From: Anaerolineae bacterium | GTDB taxonomy: Bacteria > Chloroflexota > Anaerolineae > J102 | Direction: 5' to 3' | Assembly: GCA_015485435.1 (NCBI GenBank) | Contig: WFTO01000320.1 | Location: 1-34,965, forward strand | DNA: 34,965 nucleotides | Shown here: positions 25,691 to 32,875 of the stretch, in pieces | Numbering within the stretch: position 1 is the first letter of the stretch | How the letters are laid out: the number at the start of each line of letters is the position of its first letter | Translations under genes and position numbers: made by a program | The notes under the pieces: model-generated | Database searches by the model: none | What the model saw: the letters and a program-made list of their open reading frames with translations, nothing else | What the model was told of the DNA's origin: nothing

Positions 25691-25719
25691 ATTATACTCA
25701 GGTCGAAATCATTTGTCAA
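25691..25719 (-). promoter_or_regulatory. Consensus sigma70 promoter of the ilv-leu operon
   Basis: TTGACA and TATAAT, both perfect, are separated by exactly 17 bases on the minus strand. Transcription should start near 25684, giving about 50 bases before the leader-peptide ATG. Such a full-consensus promoter fits an operon controlled mainly after initiation. Confidence 0.93.
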
Positions 25720-25879
25720 ATCATACTGGCGAGGGAAGTCTGCCCGGACAGCGTTCTAGAAAGATGGCCATCCGCTCAACCTATCAGGTCATTTCATGTG
25801 ATTTTCCACAGTCAATCCACGTAAAAACGCCCGTTGGCCCGTGTATGCGTCCGCAATCACAAACCGACGGCCAAACGCG

Positions 25880-25906
25880 TTGGATTATCGATGCTAAAAA
25901 ATCCAA
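25880..25906. other. Inverted repeat upstream of the hisA promoter
   Basis: TTGGATT and AATCCAA are perfect 7-base complements with a 13-base spacer, 17 bases before the hisA -35 box in the divergent ilv/hisA control region. It could be a regulator site, but no known operator is recognised. The rest of 25720-25923 shows nothing assignable. Confidence 0.3.
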
Positions 25907-25923
25907 TCAGGAACGTTAGGATT

Positions 25924-25952
25924 TTGATGTCCGTCGCATTTTGAGATAGGAT
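25924..25952 (+). promoter_or_regulatory. hisA promoter giving a probable leaderless mRNA
   Basis: TTGATG and TAGGAT are separated by 17 bases, and only six bases lie between the -10 box and the hisA ATG. The start point would therefore coincide with the ATG, leaving no room for an SD. Confidence 0.6.
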
Positions 25953-25958
25953 AAGCCT

Positions 25959-26708
25959 ATGTTTACCATCTTTCCAGCCATCGATCTACGACAGGGACGC
26001 TGTGTGCGTCTTAAACAAGGCGATCCCAACGCCGAAACCGTCTTCAGCGACGATCCCGCGGCCATGGCCCGACATTGGGCATCTCAGGGGGCGAGCTGGC
26101 TTCATGTGGTCAATTTGGATGGCGCGTTCGGTGACGCCCATGAGGAGTCCACGGTCAGTCTGCCCATCAATTTACAACGACTCAAGCAAATCCGCGATGC
26201 AGTCAATCTTCCCATTCAATTTGGCGGCGGTATTCGTCGCCTTGAGGATATTGCGTTGGCGCTCGATTTAGGAGCCACCCGGGTCGTACTAGGCACGGTC
26301 GCGGTCAACGATCCCGCCATGGTCCAAGCCGCATTGGCGCAATTCGGCCCAGAACGCATTGTTATAGGCATCGACGCCCGTGATGGTATGGTCGCCACCC
26401 ACGGGTGGCTGCGAGTCAGCGACGTGCCCGCGGTGGACCTGGCCCGTGCCATGGCCGACGCAGGCGTGCGCCGCGTGGTCTATACGGATATCAGTCGCGA
26501 TGGCATGCTTACTGGCGTCAACGTCGCCGCCTCTGTCGAACTCGCTCAGAACAGCGGGCTGGCCGTGATAGCCTCTGGCGGAGTGCGCGGAATCGAGGAC
26601 ATTACCGCTTTATGCGACCACCAACATGAAGGCATCGAAGGCGTAATCGTGGGCCAGGCCCTCTATGCAGGACGCCTCTCTTTGACCGAGGCTATGCAAG
26701 CCTGCTAA
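25959..26708 (+). CDS. hisA: ProFAR isomerase HisA
   Basis: Amadori isomerisation of ProFAR to PRFAR in histidine synthesis; a TIM barrel of 249 residues. It begins [18 protein letters not shown] with the catalytic Asp9, and the second half mirrors the first with the other acid in YTDISRDGM, followed by the phosphate-binding IASGGV. No upstream start in frame is plausible, and the promoter abuts the ATG. A GNAT gene follows after nine bases and hisF comes next, so HisA and HisF are likely co-expressed. Other his genes are not in the window. Confidence 0.97.
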   Translation: MFTIFPAIDLRQGRCVRLKQGDPNAETVFSDDPAAMARHWASQGASWLHVVNLDGAFGDAHEESTVSLPINLQRLKQIRDAVNLPIQFGGGIRRLEDIALALDLGATRVVLGTVAVNDPAMVQAALAQFGPERIVIGIDARDGMVATHGWLRVSDVPAVDLARAMADAGVRRVVYTDISRDGMLTGVNVAASVELAQNSGLAVIASGGVRGIEDITALCDHQHEGIEGVIVGQALYAGRLSLTEAMQAC

Positions 26709-26717
26709 TAGTGCATT

Positions 26718-27665
26718 ATGCAACTCACCTTTCGTCCTCTGCGCGTGAAAGAAGTCAGTAAAGCCAGTCACCTGGTCGACGCCGCCTACGCACCTCAAGT
26801 GCAAAAGCTCTATGGCAACCACTCTCATCTCAGAAAATGGCAACATTACGAGGAAGCCAAGATTCTGAACTTTATGCAACGAGAACCAGAAGGGGTGCGC
26901 GTAGGCGTCTGGAGGGATCAGATCCTTACGTTTCATGTTTGCCGCAGCTATGGCAGCCTCGGCTGGTTTCATACATTGGCCGTCCATCCAGAATTCCAGC
27001 GACGAGGACTGGGCAGACAGGCTGTCGCCGACGCAGAGCATTACCTCTACGACTGTAGCGTCAGCACCATTGCTCTGATGACTTGGCCTATGGCCGTCAA
27101 TAACCTGGCGTTTTATCAGCGATTACGCTATCGGTTTGGTGGAATCAGCCTTTATGCCTATCGGAACAGCGATGATCCCATCATCACCGGACGTTCGCCC
27201 TTTTACACCAGCATTTTTGACCAGGACTCGACAAAGGACATCCAACTCGACGCCATCCATTCGCTCTGTCAGCAAATCAGCCCGGGGCTGGATTATCGTT
27301 CCTGGGTGATTTGGGCTCAACAGGCCAATGCTGGCGAGACCCTGCTCATCTGGCGACGACGACAACTTCATGCTTTGGCATTGAACTATTTCCTGCCTCA
27401 CGCCCATTGGACCGAGGGCAAGTTGCTCCTCCTGCATCCAGGTCTTGACGAATCCGAAAAATTATGGATTTTGGAACATCTTCGCCTGTGGACACGGGCA
27501 CGGCATCGTAGCGCATTTGGTTTTCCAGTCGACTTGGGTGGCTCGTTTATTCGAGATTGTATGCTTTCCCACGGCTTTCGATTGTTTCCTGAATCCATGG
27601 CGAATCTGTTCAAGGGTTCGCCCCTTCCCCATCCAGATCTGCATTTCGTCCGCTTCAGCGGGTAA
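26718..27665 (+). CDS. GNAT-family N-acetyltransferase inserted between hisA and hisF
   Basis: A 315-residue protein whose N-terminal half is a GNAT acetyltransferase: HTLAVHPEFQRRGLGRQAV (about residues 85-103) is motif A with the acetyl-CoA pyrophosphate loop RRGLGR, and a motif-B-like NNLAFYQRLRYR follows. The C-terminal half (about 165-315) has a similar alternating strand/helix pattern without a clear acetyl-CoA loop and may be a degenerate second GNAT domain. It starts nine bases after hisA without an SD and ends 33 bases before hisF. The substrate is unknown; its place suggests co-expression with, not necessarily a part in, histidine synthesis. Confidence 0.85.
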   Translation: MQLTFRPLRVKEVSKASHLVDAAYAPQVQKLYGNHSHLRKWQHYEEAKILNFMQREPEGVRVGVWRDQILTFHVCRSYGSLGWFHTLAVHPEFQRRGLGRQAVADAEHYLYDCSVSTIALMTWPMAVNNLAFYQRLRYRFGGISLYAYRNSDDPIITGRSPFYTSIFDQDSTKDIQLDAIHSLCQQISPGLDYRSWVIWAQQANAGETLLIWRRRQLHALALNYFLPHAHWTEGKLLLLHPGLDESEKLWILEHLRLWTRARHRSAFGFPVDLGGSFIRDCMLSHGFRLFPESMANLFKGSPLPHPDLHFVRFSG

Positions 27666-27698
27666 TGCATCCACGTCTTCTCAGCCTAATTCTCTGTT

Positions 27699-28478
27699 AT
27701 GTTAGCAAAACGCATTATTCCTTGTCTTGACGTCAAAGATGGCCGCGTGGTCAAAGGCGTCAACTTTGTCGACCTCCGTGATGCCGGCGATCCGGTGGAA
27801 CAGGCGATGATTTACGACGCCCAAGGTGCCGATGAGCTTGTTTTTCTGGATATTACAGCCACCCACGAACGCCGCGGCATCATGCGTCAGGTGGTGCGCG
27901 CAGTGGCCGATCAAGTTTTTATTCCTTTTACGGTAGGGGGCGGATTGCGCACCGTGGAAGACATGTATGAAATGTTGGCCGCGGGCGCGGATAAGGTGAG
28001 CGTGAATTCGGCTGCCGTTAAGGATCCTGAGCTCATCTCACAGGGGGCCGCTCTATTCGGCAATCAATGCATGGTGGTGGCCATTGACGCCATTCAGCGG
28101 GGTCCAGGACGCTGGGAGGTGGTGATCCATGGTGGACGTAAGCCGACTGGGCTTGATGTGGTTGCCTGGGCCAAAGAGGTCGTCAAACGTGGAGCGGGTG
28201 AAATTTTGCTCACCAGCATGGATCGCGATGGCGCCCAAAGCGGTTATGACATCCCTTTGCTACAAGCTGTAACCGCGGCTGTCAATGTGCCGGTCATCGC
28301 CAGCGGCGGCGCTGGACGTCCGGAGCACTTTTTGGAAGCATTGACCACCGGTGGGGCTGATGCCGCCCTGGCAGCCAGTCTCTTCCACTTCAATCAACTC
28401 AGTATCCCCGATCTGAAAGCCTTTCTATTAAACGCAGGTCTCCCCATTCGCCCTGCGATAACGACCCCTCTCTCTTAA
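27699..28478 (+). CDS. hisF: Imidazole glycerol phosphate synthase cyclase subunit HisF
   Basis: Closes the imidazole ring using ammonia delivered by the glutaminase HisH, giving imidazole glycerol phosphate and AICAR. The 259-residue TIM barrel starts [21 protein letters not shown] with catalytic Asp11, has [15 protein letters not shown] with the second catalytic Asp, and [13 protein letters not shown]. hisH is absent nearby. AICAR released here is the substrate of PurH, also encoded in this window, though far away and separately controlled. No SD precedes the ATG. Confidence 0.97.
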   Translation: MLAKRIIPCLDVKDGRVVKGVNFVDLRDAGDPVEQAMIYDAQGADELVFLDITATHERRGIMRQVVRAVADQVFIPFTVGGGLRTVEDMYEMLAAGADKVSVNSAAVKDPELISQGAALFGNQCMVVAIDAIQRGPGRWEVVIHGGRKPTGLDVVAWAKEVVKRGAGEILLTSMDRDGAQSGYDIPLLQAVTAAVNVPVIASGGAGRPEHFLEALTTGGADAALAASLFHFNQLSIPDLKAFLLNAGLPIRPAITTPLS

Positions 28479-28504
28479 TATTATACGCTCAACCTTAACC
28501 GATC

Positions 28505-29677
28505 ATGAACCGTCACGACCTTCCCCAAACTGTAGACATTCTAATCATCGGCGGTGGCGTCATGGGTGTTAGCGCCGCCTATCATCTGGCCAAACGTCGA
28601 GCAGGCCGCATTTTGCTGTTAGAAAAGGATCCTTTTTTAGGCCAAGGAGCCACAGGGAAATGCGCCGGAGGCATCCGCCATCAATTTTCAACCGAGGTCA
28701 ACATCCGCCTGTCCACGCTCAGCATTCAAATGATGGAGCGTTTTCCTGAGGAGATGGAGCAGGATATTGACCTACATTTTGTGGGCTATCTGTTCTTGCT
28801 CAGTTCAGAAGCACAGATGGAGGATTTCCGTCGGAATGTGGCTTTGCAACATCGATTGGGCATAGAAACCGAGCTTTTGGATCGAGATGAGATCGCACGT
28901 CGAGCGCCCCTTATCAATCTCGATGCGGAGCCGGTCATTATCGGTGGTACTAATTATAGTCGGGATGGGTTGGCGGACCCCAATTCGATAGTCCAAGGCT
29001 ATGCGAAACAAGCTCGTCGTCTTGGAGTAGATATCCGCACAAACGCCCCTGTAGCCCGACTGTTGCGTCAAGGTGATCGTATTCTAGGCGTAGAAACACG
29101 CGACGGCCAACGGATCGAGGCGGGCGTGACCCTGCTCGCCGCGGGGCCCTGGTCGGGAAAGCTGGCTGCGACAGCCAATTTCGATCTCCCCGTAGTCCCA
29201 TTACGCCGCCAGATCGTTGTCACGCGTCCATTGCGTATTCCTCGAGATATGCCCTTTATTATTGACTTCGCCCAAAGCCTTTACTTCCATTATGAAAGCG
29301 GTGGCATTTTAACAGGCATGTCCAATCCAAATGAAACCCCCGGTGAAAAGTTGGACGTCGATCAAGATTGGACGCTCTACCATCTAGAAAAAGCCATTGA
29401 GCGCTTTCCCTTGCTGGAGCGTGCGCAACTCCTGACGCAGTGGGCCGGACTTTATGAAGTGACGCCCGATCATCAGGCCATTATTGGCAAATTGCCTCTA
29501 GATGGATTTTACACTTGCACCGGTTTTAGCGGCCATGGATTTATGCACGGTCCCATTTGCGGTCTGCTCATGGCCGAAGAAATTTTGGACGGTCGTGCAC
29601 ACACCGTCAACATCGATCCATTGCGTTACCAACGGTTCCTCACCCAGGCGTTGCACCCCGAGAAAAATGTGGTGTAG
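28505..29677 (+). CDS. FAD-dependent oxidoreductase, DAO/sarcosine-oxidase-beta-like
   Basis: A 390-residue flavoprotein of the D-amino-acid-oxidase (DadA/SoxB/glycine oxidase) superfamily. The FAD-binding motif is IIGGGVMGVSAAYHLA (residues 14-29), followed by the family GKCAGGIRHQF stretch that holds the isoalloxazine, and the C-terminal return to the FAD site in YEVTPDHQAIIG and TGFSGHGFMHGP. The closest general type is the sarcosine oxidase beta subunit or dimethylglycine dehydrogenase-like enzymes acting on secondary amines; the exact substrate cannot be read. It follows hisF by 26 bases without an SD, so it may be the last gene of the hisA transcript. Confidence 0.88.
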   Translation: MNRHDLPQTVDILIIGGGVMGVSAAYHLAKRRAGRILLLEKDPFLGQGATGKCAGGIRHQFSTEVNIRLSTLSIQMMERFPEEMEQDIDLHFVGYLFLLSSEAQMEDFRRNVALQHRLGIETELLDRDEIARRAPLINLDAEPVIIGGTNYSRDGLADPNSIVQGYAKQARRLGVDIRTNAPVARLLRQGDRILGVETRDGQRIEAGVTLLAAGPWSGKLAATANFDLPVVPLRRQIVVTRPLRIPRDMPFIIDFAQSLYFHYESGGILTGMSNPNETPGEKLDVDQDWTLYHLEKAIERFPLLERAQLLTQWAGLYEVTPDHQAIIGKLPLDGFYTCTGFSGHGFMHGPICGLLMAEEILDGRAHTVNIDPLRYQRFLTQALHPEKNVV

Positions 29678-29702
29678 CTGCCACATCCTATCTCATCCAT
29701 CA

Positions 29703-29743
29703 GGCTGCGCCGGCAGAGAAGGCAGTCCTGCCGGCGCTCAGCC
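29703..29743. other. Long GC-rich hairpin after the DAO gene
   Basis: GCGCCGGCAG pairs perfectly with CTGCCGGCGC (ten pairs, 11-base loop), and GGCT/AGCC extends it past a two-base bulge. It starts 25 bases after the stop codon and has no U-tract, so it looks like a 3' mRNA-stabilising hairpin or a dispersed palindromic element rather than a Rho-independent terminator. The remaining bases from 29744 to 29983 show nothing assignable. Confidence 0.55.
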
Positions 29744-29983
29744 AGTGATGAGGCAACGGTAAACAACACCGGACGTGAACGTGACGCCCACGCGTTGCTT
29801 GGGGCATCCCTACCAAATTGCAACATCATTATGTGCGTCCGTGGTGAACACCCATCATCTTGAAACATCGCATCGACCGTAGGCTTTCGAGGTCTGCGAG
29901 ATTTCGAGAGTCTATGGTCGTACACCGTCATCGGCGGCATAGTAGTTCCGATCGACGCATGGGCAATCATCATTGTGGCAGTC

Positions 29984-30012
29984 TTGAGAAAATAGTCAGA
30001 TTGGGGTAAAGT
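29984..30012 (+). promoter_or_regulatory. Promoter giving a probable leaderless mRNA for the secreted protein
   Basis: TTGAGA (5/6) and TAAAGT (4/6) are separated by 17 bases, with exactly six bases between the -10 box and the ATG at 30019. This is the same arrangement as at hisA and implies a transcript beginning at or next to the start codon. Confidence 0.55.
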
Positions 30013-30018
30013 GATCAG

Positions 30019-30921
30019 ATGAATGAATCTCCTATGCACAACCACGCATTTTTCTCAGCGATCGGGCGTTGGGTTCCCGTGGCCCGATTTAGGGACTCTC
30101 GCCATGATGGCGTCTGGCGCTTAGGCCCATCCACCGTCGGCAGAAGGTGGGGCTATGCATGGCTGCTTGCACTTCTGGCGACGCTGATTTTACTTATGGG
30201 GGGAACCCAGGTGGCTCATGCGGAATCCCCCACGCCGTTCCGTCAATTTCTACCCTTCACCATCATCCCCTCTGCGGGTTGCACGCCCACTGGCGCCTCA
30301 TACAAAACCCTATCTGTCATTCCTCCCCCCACCGATCGGCCAGCCGCGGAACATCCAGATTTGAATTTAAGATTACGTGGTTATACGCCTTCCTCCGCTT
30401 CCGCGGATTACCTTTGGATCAATGGGCCAACCGATCCGCACGCGCCGTTGTTGAGCACCCTTTTCGCGCCAGCGCGACGCCCGGGTATCGAAAAGGCGTG
30501 GCGCATCTATGATTGGGATTGGACGCGAGGGCAACGTAGCGAACCCATTCAAGACCCACCGGTCACGCTCATCAGCCTCGATGTCAGGCCGGGTGAAACC
30601 CTGCATTTGCCAGACTCAGGGTACGATCTGGGGCAAGGATTTGAAGCGCTAGTTTTGTATGCTGAAACGCATCGGATCACTCTTAAATACACCCGCGAGG
30701 ATAATGTCATTTGGGGGTATACGCTGCATTTAGAGAATGTGTGTGTGGATCCAAATCTGCTTGCTTTGTATCGCGCGATGGACCAGGCTGGCCGTCAACA
30801 GCTGCCTGCCTTACGACCCGGCCAGTCCTTCGCACGGGCGGAGGAAACGCCATTGGGCCTGGCCATTCGTGATACCGGACGTTTCATGGACCCACGATCC
30901 ATCAAGGACTGGTGGCAGTAA
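30019..30921 (+). CDS. Secreted protein of unknown function
   Basis: A 300-residue protein that I cannot assign to a named family. Residues 44-68 form a hydrophobic export segment (WGYAWLLALLATLILL) ending in AHA before Glu69, a good signal-peptidase I site, but preceded by an unusually long 43-residue N-region. The mature part is rich in Pro, Asp and aromatics, with AWRIYDWDWTRG, SGYDLGQGFEALVLYA and ITLKYTREDNVIWGYTLHLE suggesting a beta-rich extracytoplasmic domain. It ends DPRSIKDWW. No catalytic motif was recognised. It is a single gene with its own promoter; the next gene is convergent, nine bases after the stop. Confidence 0.8.
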   Translation: MNESPMHNHAFFSAIGRWVPVARFRDSRHDGVWRLGPSTVGRRWGYAWLLALLATLILLMGGTQVAHAESPTPFRQFLPFTIIPSAGCTPTGASYKTLSVIPPPTDRPAAEHPDLNLRLRGYTPSSASADYLWINGPTDPHAPLLSTLFAPARRPGIEKAWRIYDWDWTRGQRSEPIQDPPVTLISLDVRPGETLHLPDSGYDLGQGFEALVLYAETHRITLKYTREDNVIWGYTLHLENVCVDPNLLALYRAMDQAGRQQLPALRPGQSFARAEETPLGLAIRDTGRFMDPRSIKDWWQ

Positions 30922-30930
30922 GCCACAGAG

Positions 30931-31584
30931 CTACATCCGAAAGCGTTTCAGCTGCTCCCCAGCCAACAGGGCGCTGGTCTCGAAAAAACCATACGTGCGA
31001 CGCAATGGGCCATAGCGCCTGCGAACCAACTCACCCCACCGGCCTTTCGCAAACTGCCACAGCATCCCCTCCATCTCTTCGATCCGACTCAACACCTCGC
31101 CCGGCGTAACGGGCGTGGGGATGTCGGCGTAGGTTGGCGGCCGATTGTAGCTGTGAGGGAAAGTCACCGACTCGGAAGGCAGGCGCGGCAGGGTAACCAA
31201 AGCGACCAAGGCCATGCCAAAGGCCAACAGCTGCCCGCGCACTCGCTCTAGGGCCTGGTCGAATTCGACCTCCGTTTCGCTTTCAAGCGCTAACCCCAAC
31301 TCCTGGCTCAGGGCATCCCAATCCAACAGCACGCGCTCGAGCAAATAACGCATCTCGCTGGTATCGGTGACCTGACCAGTACGCACGCTTAACACAAACC
31401 CCTCTCGCACCTGCGCCAGGTAATCTCGGGCCTGTTGCAAAATGGTGAAGGCAATACGATCGCTCCGCCCAGGTGAACGCGACACCACGATATCGGTTTG
31501 TAAATGCATGGCCAGCCACTTCGTTGTAGCGTCGGCCACTTCGGCAATTGCGACAAAGTCGCTGACATCGCCATGAAGCGTCAT
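30931..31584 (-). CDS. Helical protein of unknown function
   Basis: A 217-residue cytoplasmic protein that I do not recognise. It is mostly alpha-helical with heptad-like stretches; QLLAFGMALVALVTLPRLP around residues 120-140 is hydrophobic and could be a buried or membrane helix. Two positively charged segments occur near the C-terminus (GELVRRRYGPLRRTYGF). AGGAGG six bases before the ATG at 31584 (MTLHGD) decides the start against 31617. A TGGTATAAT promoter lies upstream. It is tail-to-tail with the secreted protein gene, without an operon partner. Confidence 0.75.
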   Translation of the reverse strand: MTLHGDVSDFVAIAEVADATTKWLAMHLQTDIVVSRSPGRSDRIAFTILQQARDYLAQVREGFVLSVRTGQVTDTSEMRYLLERVLLDWDALSQELGLALESETEVEFDQALERVRGQLLAFGMALVALVTLPRLPSESVTFPHSYNRPPTYADIPTPVTPGEVLSRIEEMEGMLWQFAKGRWGELVRRRYGPLRRTYGFFETSALLAGEQLKRFRM

Positions 31585-31636
31585 AAATCGCCTCCTGAAG
31601 TGGATTGAGCGTGGCAAGCCAACGCGACGTTATTCA

Positions 31637-31645
31637 ATTATACCA
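31637..31645 (-). promoter_or_regulatory. Extended -10 promoter of the helical unknown gene
   Basis: TGGTATAAT on the minus strand is a perfect extended -10 element (TGn plus consensus hexamer). The hexamer 17 bases upstream (TTTTAA) is weak, as is usual for this promoter type. The start point lies near 31630, about 45 bases before the ATG. Confidence 0.6.
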
Positions 31646-31809
31646 GATTACCGAAAGGGTTAAAACGTTACCGCCACCATGTCCGACTCTTTTTTCAAGG
31701 GCAGCCATTGACGACATCCGGGCCACCACAGGGCCCGAGCTCCACCCTGCCCTTGACGCCATGCCCTAGCTGTTCGTCGAATAAGCGTCTACCTAAGTGC
31801 TATCGTGTT

Positions 31810-31879
31810 GCAACTTCTGTCCCTCCCAGCCCAAAAAGTTGCGCAGGGACAGGATCGGACCGCGGCCCGATCCCATCCC
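31810..31879 (-). other. Two tandem hairpins downstream of the cyclase gene
   Basis: GGATCGG/CCGATCC (31852-31873), extended past a CA/CA internal loop by GGGA/TCCC, forms a strong stem directly after the cyclase stop. A second stem GCAACTT/AAGTTGC spans 31810-31842. A run of five T on the minus strand lies between the stems, about 11 bases after the first. This may be a weak or Rho-assisted terminator. The rest of 31646-31892 holds nothing assignable. Confidence 0.4.
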
Positions 31880-31892
31880 ATTACGCGATGGA

Positions 31893-32768
31893 TTAGTAAG
31901 CTCGGCCGCGACCGCCTAAACGCTCGACATGGGTTGGATCCCAGGCATCGCCGAATTTGGTCTTCGGCATGGTGGCCTTCTTCGCCATGAGCTCCTCGTA
32001 TTCGTCATCGTCCACCATGGCTACGATCCGGGCGATGCTGGATTCGCCATCGACAAAGCGCCAGGGGAAGCAGGCAACCTGCACACGACGATTCACCAAT
32101 AAATCGATGTCGCCGCCCACACATTCAGCATGGATGATGCCTTTGGGGAACATCCAGATGTGCATCATCTGGTACATGTCGGGGGTGAAATACTCGGCCA
32201 GGGGTTTGCCATATTTCTTGCGGAAATGTTCATCCGCCTGTTGGGCCTGCACTGGCATCCAATCCCGAATTTTTGTATTCATGGGATGATCGGCGCTTCC
32301 ACAATCGACGCCCACCCATTTGATCTTCTTTTCCACCAGCCATTCTGCAAATCGTTCATCCGGGCCTGGGTGCATGACCATATAACGAACCTCATTGCCA
32401 AACGGCTGATCCCAACCAAAATGATGATAGCCGGTGTGAATAATGAGGATATCGCCTTCCTTGACTTCCACTCGTTCTTCGATCATTTCGGGAGTGTAGA
32501 TGTCGTAGTCACCGCAGACATCACTGATGTCTACGATCGCAGCCTCGCCCGCCAGAAAATCGAAGTCCAGGCTGGCGATATCTTTGCCCGGGGTGTAAAA
32601 ATGAATTTCCCCATCAAGATGGGTGCCTACATGATTGCTATGGGTAACGATCTGGCCGTTTGCGCCATTCGGGGCCAATCGCTTAAAATATTTGACTTGC
32701 AAGGGTTCGTATGTGGGCCATGCTGGCGTGCCGATGCCCAATGGCATGGTGAGATCGATGAACTTCAT
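31893..32768 (-). CDS. Metal-dependent cyclase / formamidase-family hydrolase
   Basis: A 291-residue protein of the Cyclase (PF04199-type) family, which includes bacterial kynurenine formamidase and isatin hydrolase. The metal-binding signature HVGTHLDGEIHF is present with His46, His50, Asp52 and a further His56, matching HxGTHxDxxxH. VKEGDILIIHTGY and WVGVDCGSADHP are also typical core segments. AAAGGAG seven bases upstream fixes the start. No tryptophan-catabolic neighbours exist, so the substrate (an amide, lactam or lactone) is undetermined. The C-terminal extension (about 255-291) is charged and not part of the core fold. Confidence 0.87.
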   Translation of the reverse strand: MKFIDLTMPLGIGTPAWPTYEPLQVKYFKRLAPNGANGQIVTHSNHVGTHLDGEIHFYTPGKDIASLDFDFLAGEAAIVDISDVCGDYDIYTPEMIEERVEVKEGDILIIHTGYHHFGWDQPFGNEVRYMVMHPGPDERFAEWLVEKKIKWVGVDCGSADHPMNTKIRDWMPVQAQQADEHFRKKYGKPLAEYFTPDMYQMMHIWMFPKGIIHAECVGGDIDLLVNRRVQVACFPWRFVDGESSIARIVAMVDDDEYEELMAKKATMPKTKFGDAWDPTHVERLGGRGRAY

Positions 32769-32817
32769 GGTTCAACTCCTTTGTTCGATTGGAAATTGGT
32801 GTTTGGATGATGGTTTC

Positions 32818-32826
32818 ATTCTAGCA
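32818..32826 (-). promoter_or_regulatory. Extended -10 promoter of the cyclase gene
   Basis: TGCTAGAAT on the minus strand is an extended -10 with one hexamer mismatch; TTGCTT occurs upstream at a short 15-base spacing. The start point would be near 32811, giving a 5' UTR of about 42 bases that includes the SD. Confidence 0.45.
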
Positions 32827-32875
32827 CTGCGCCTGCCAAAGCAAGAAACGTCCAACCTTTTGAAATGTGCGTCTA

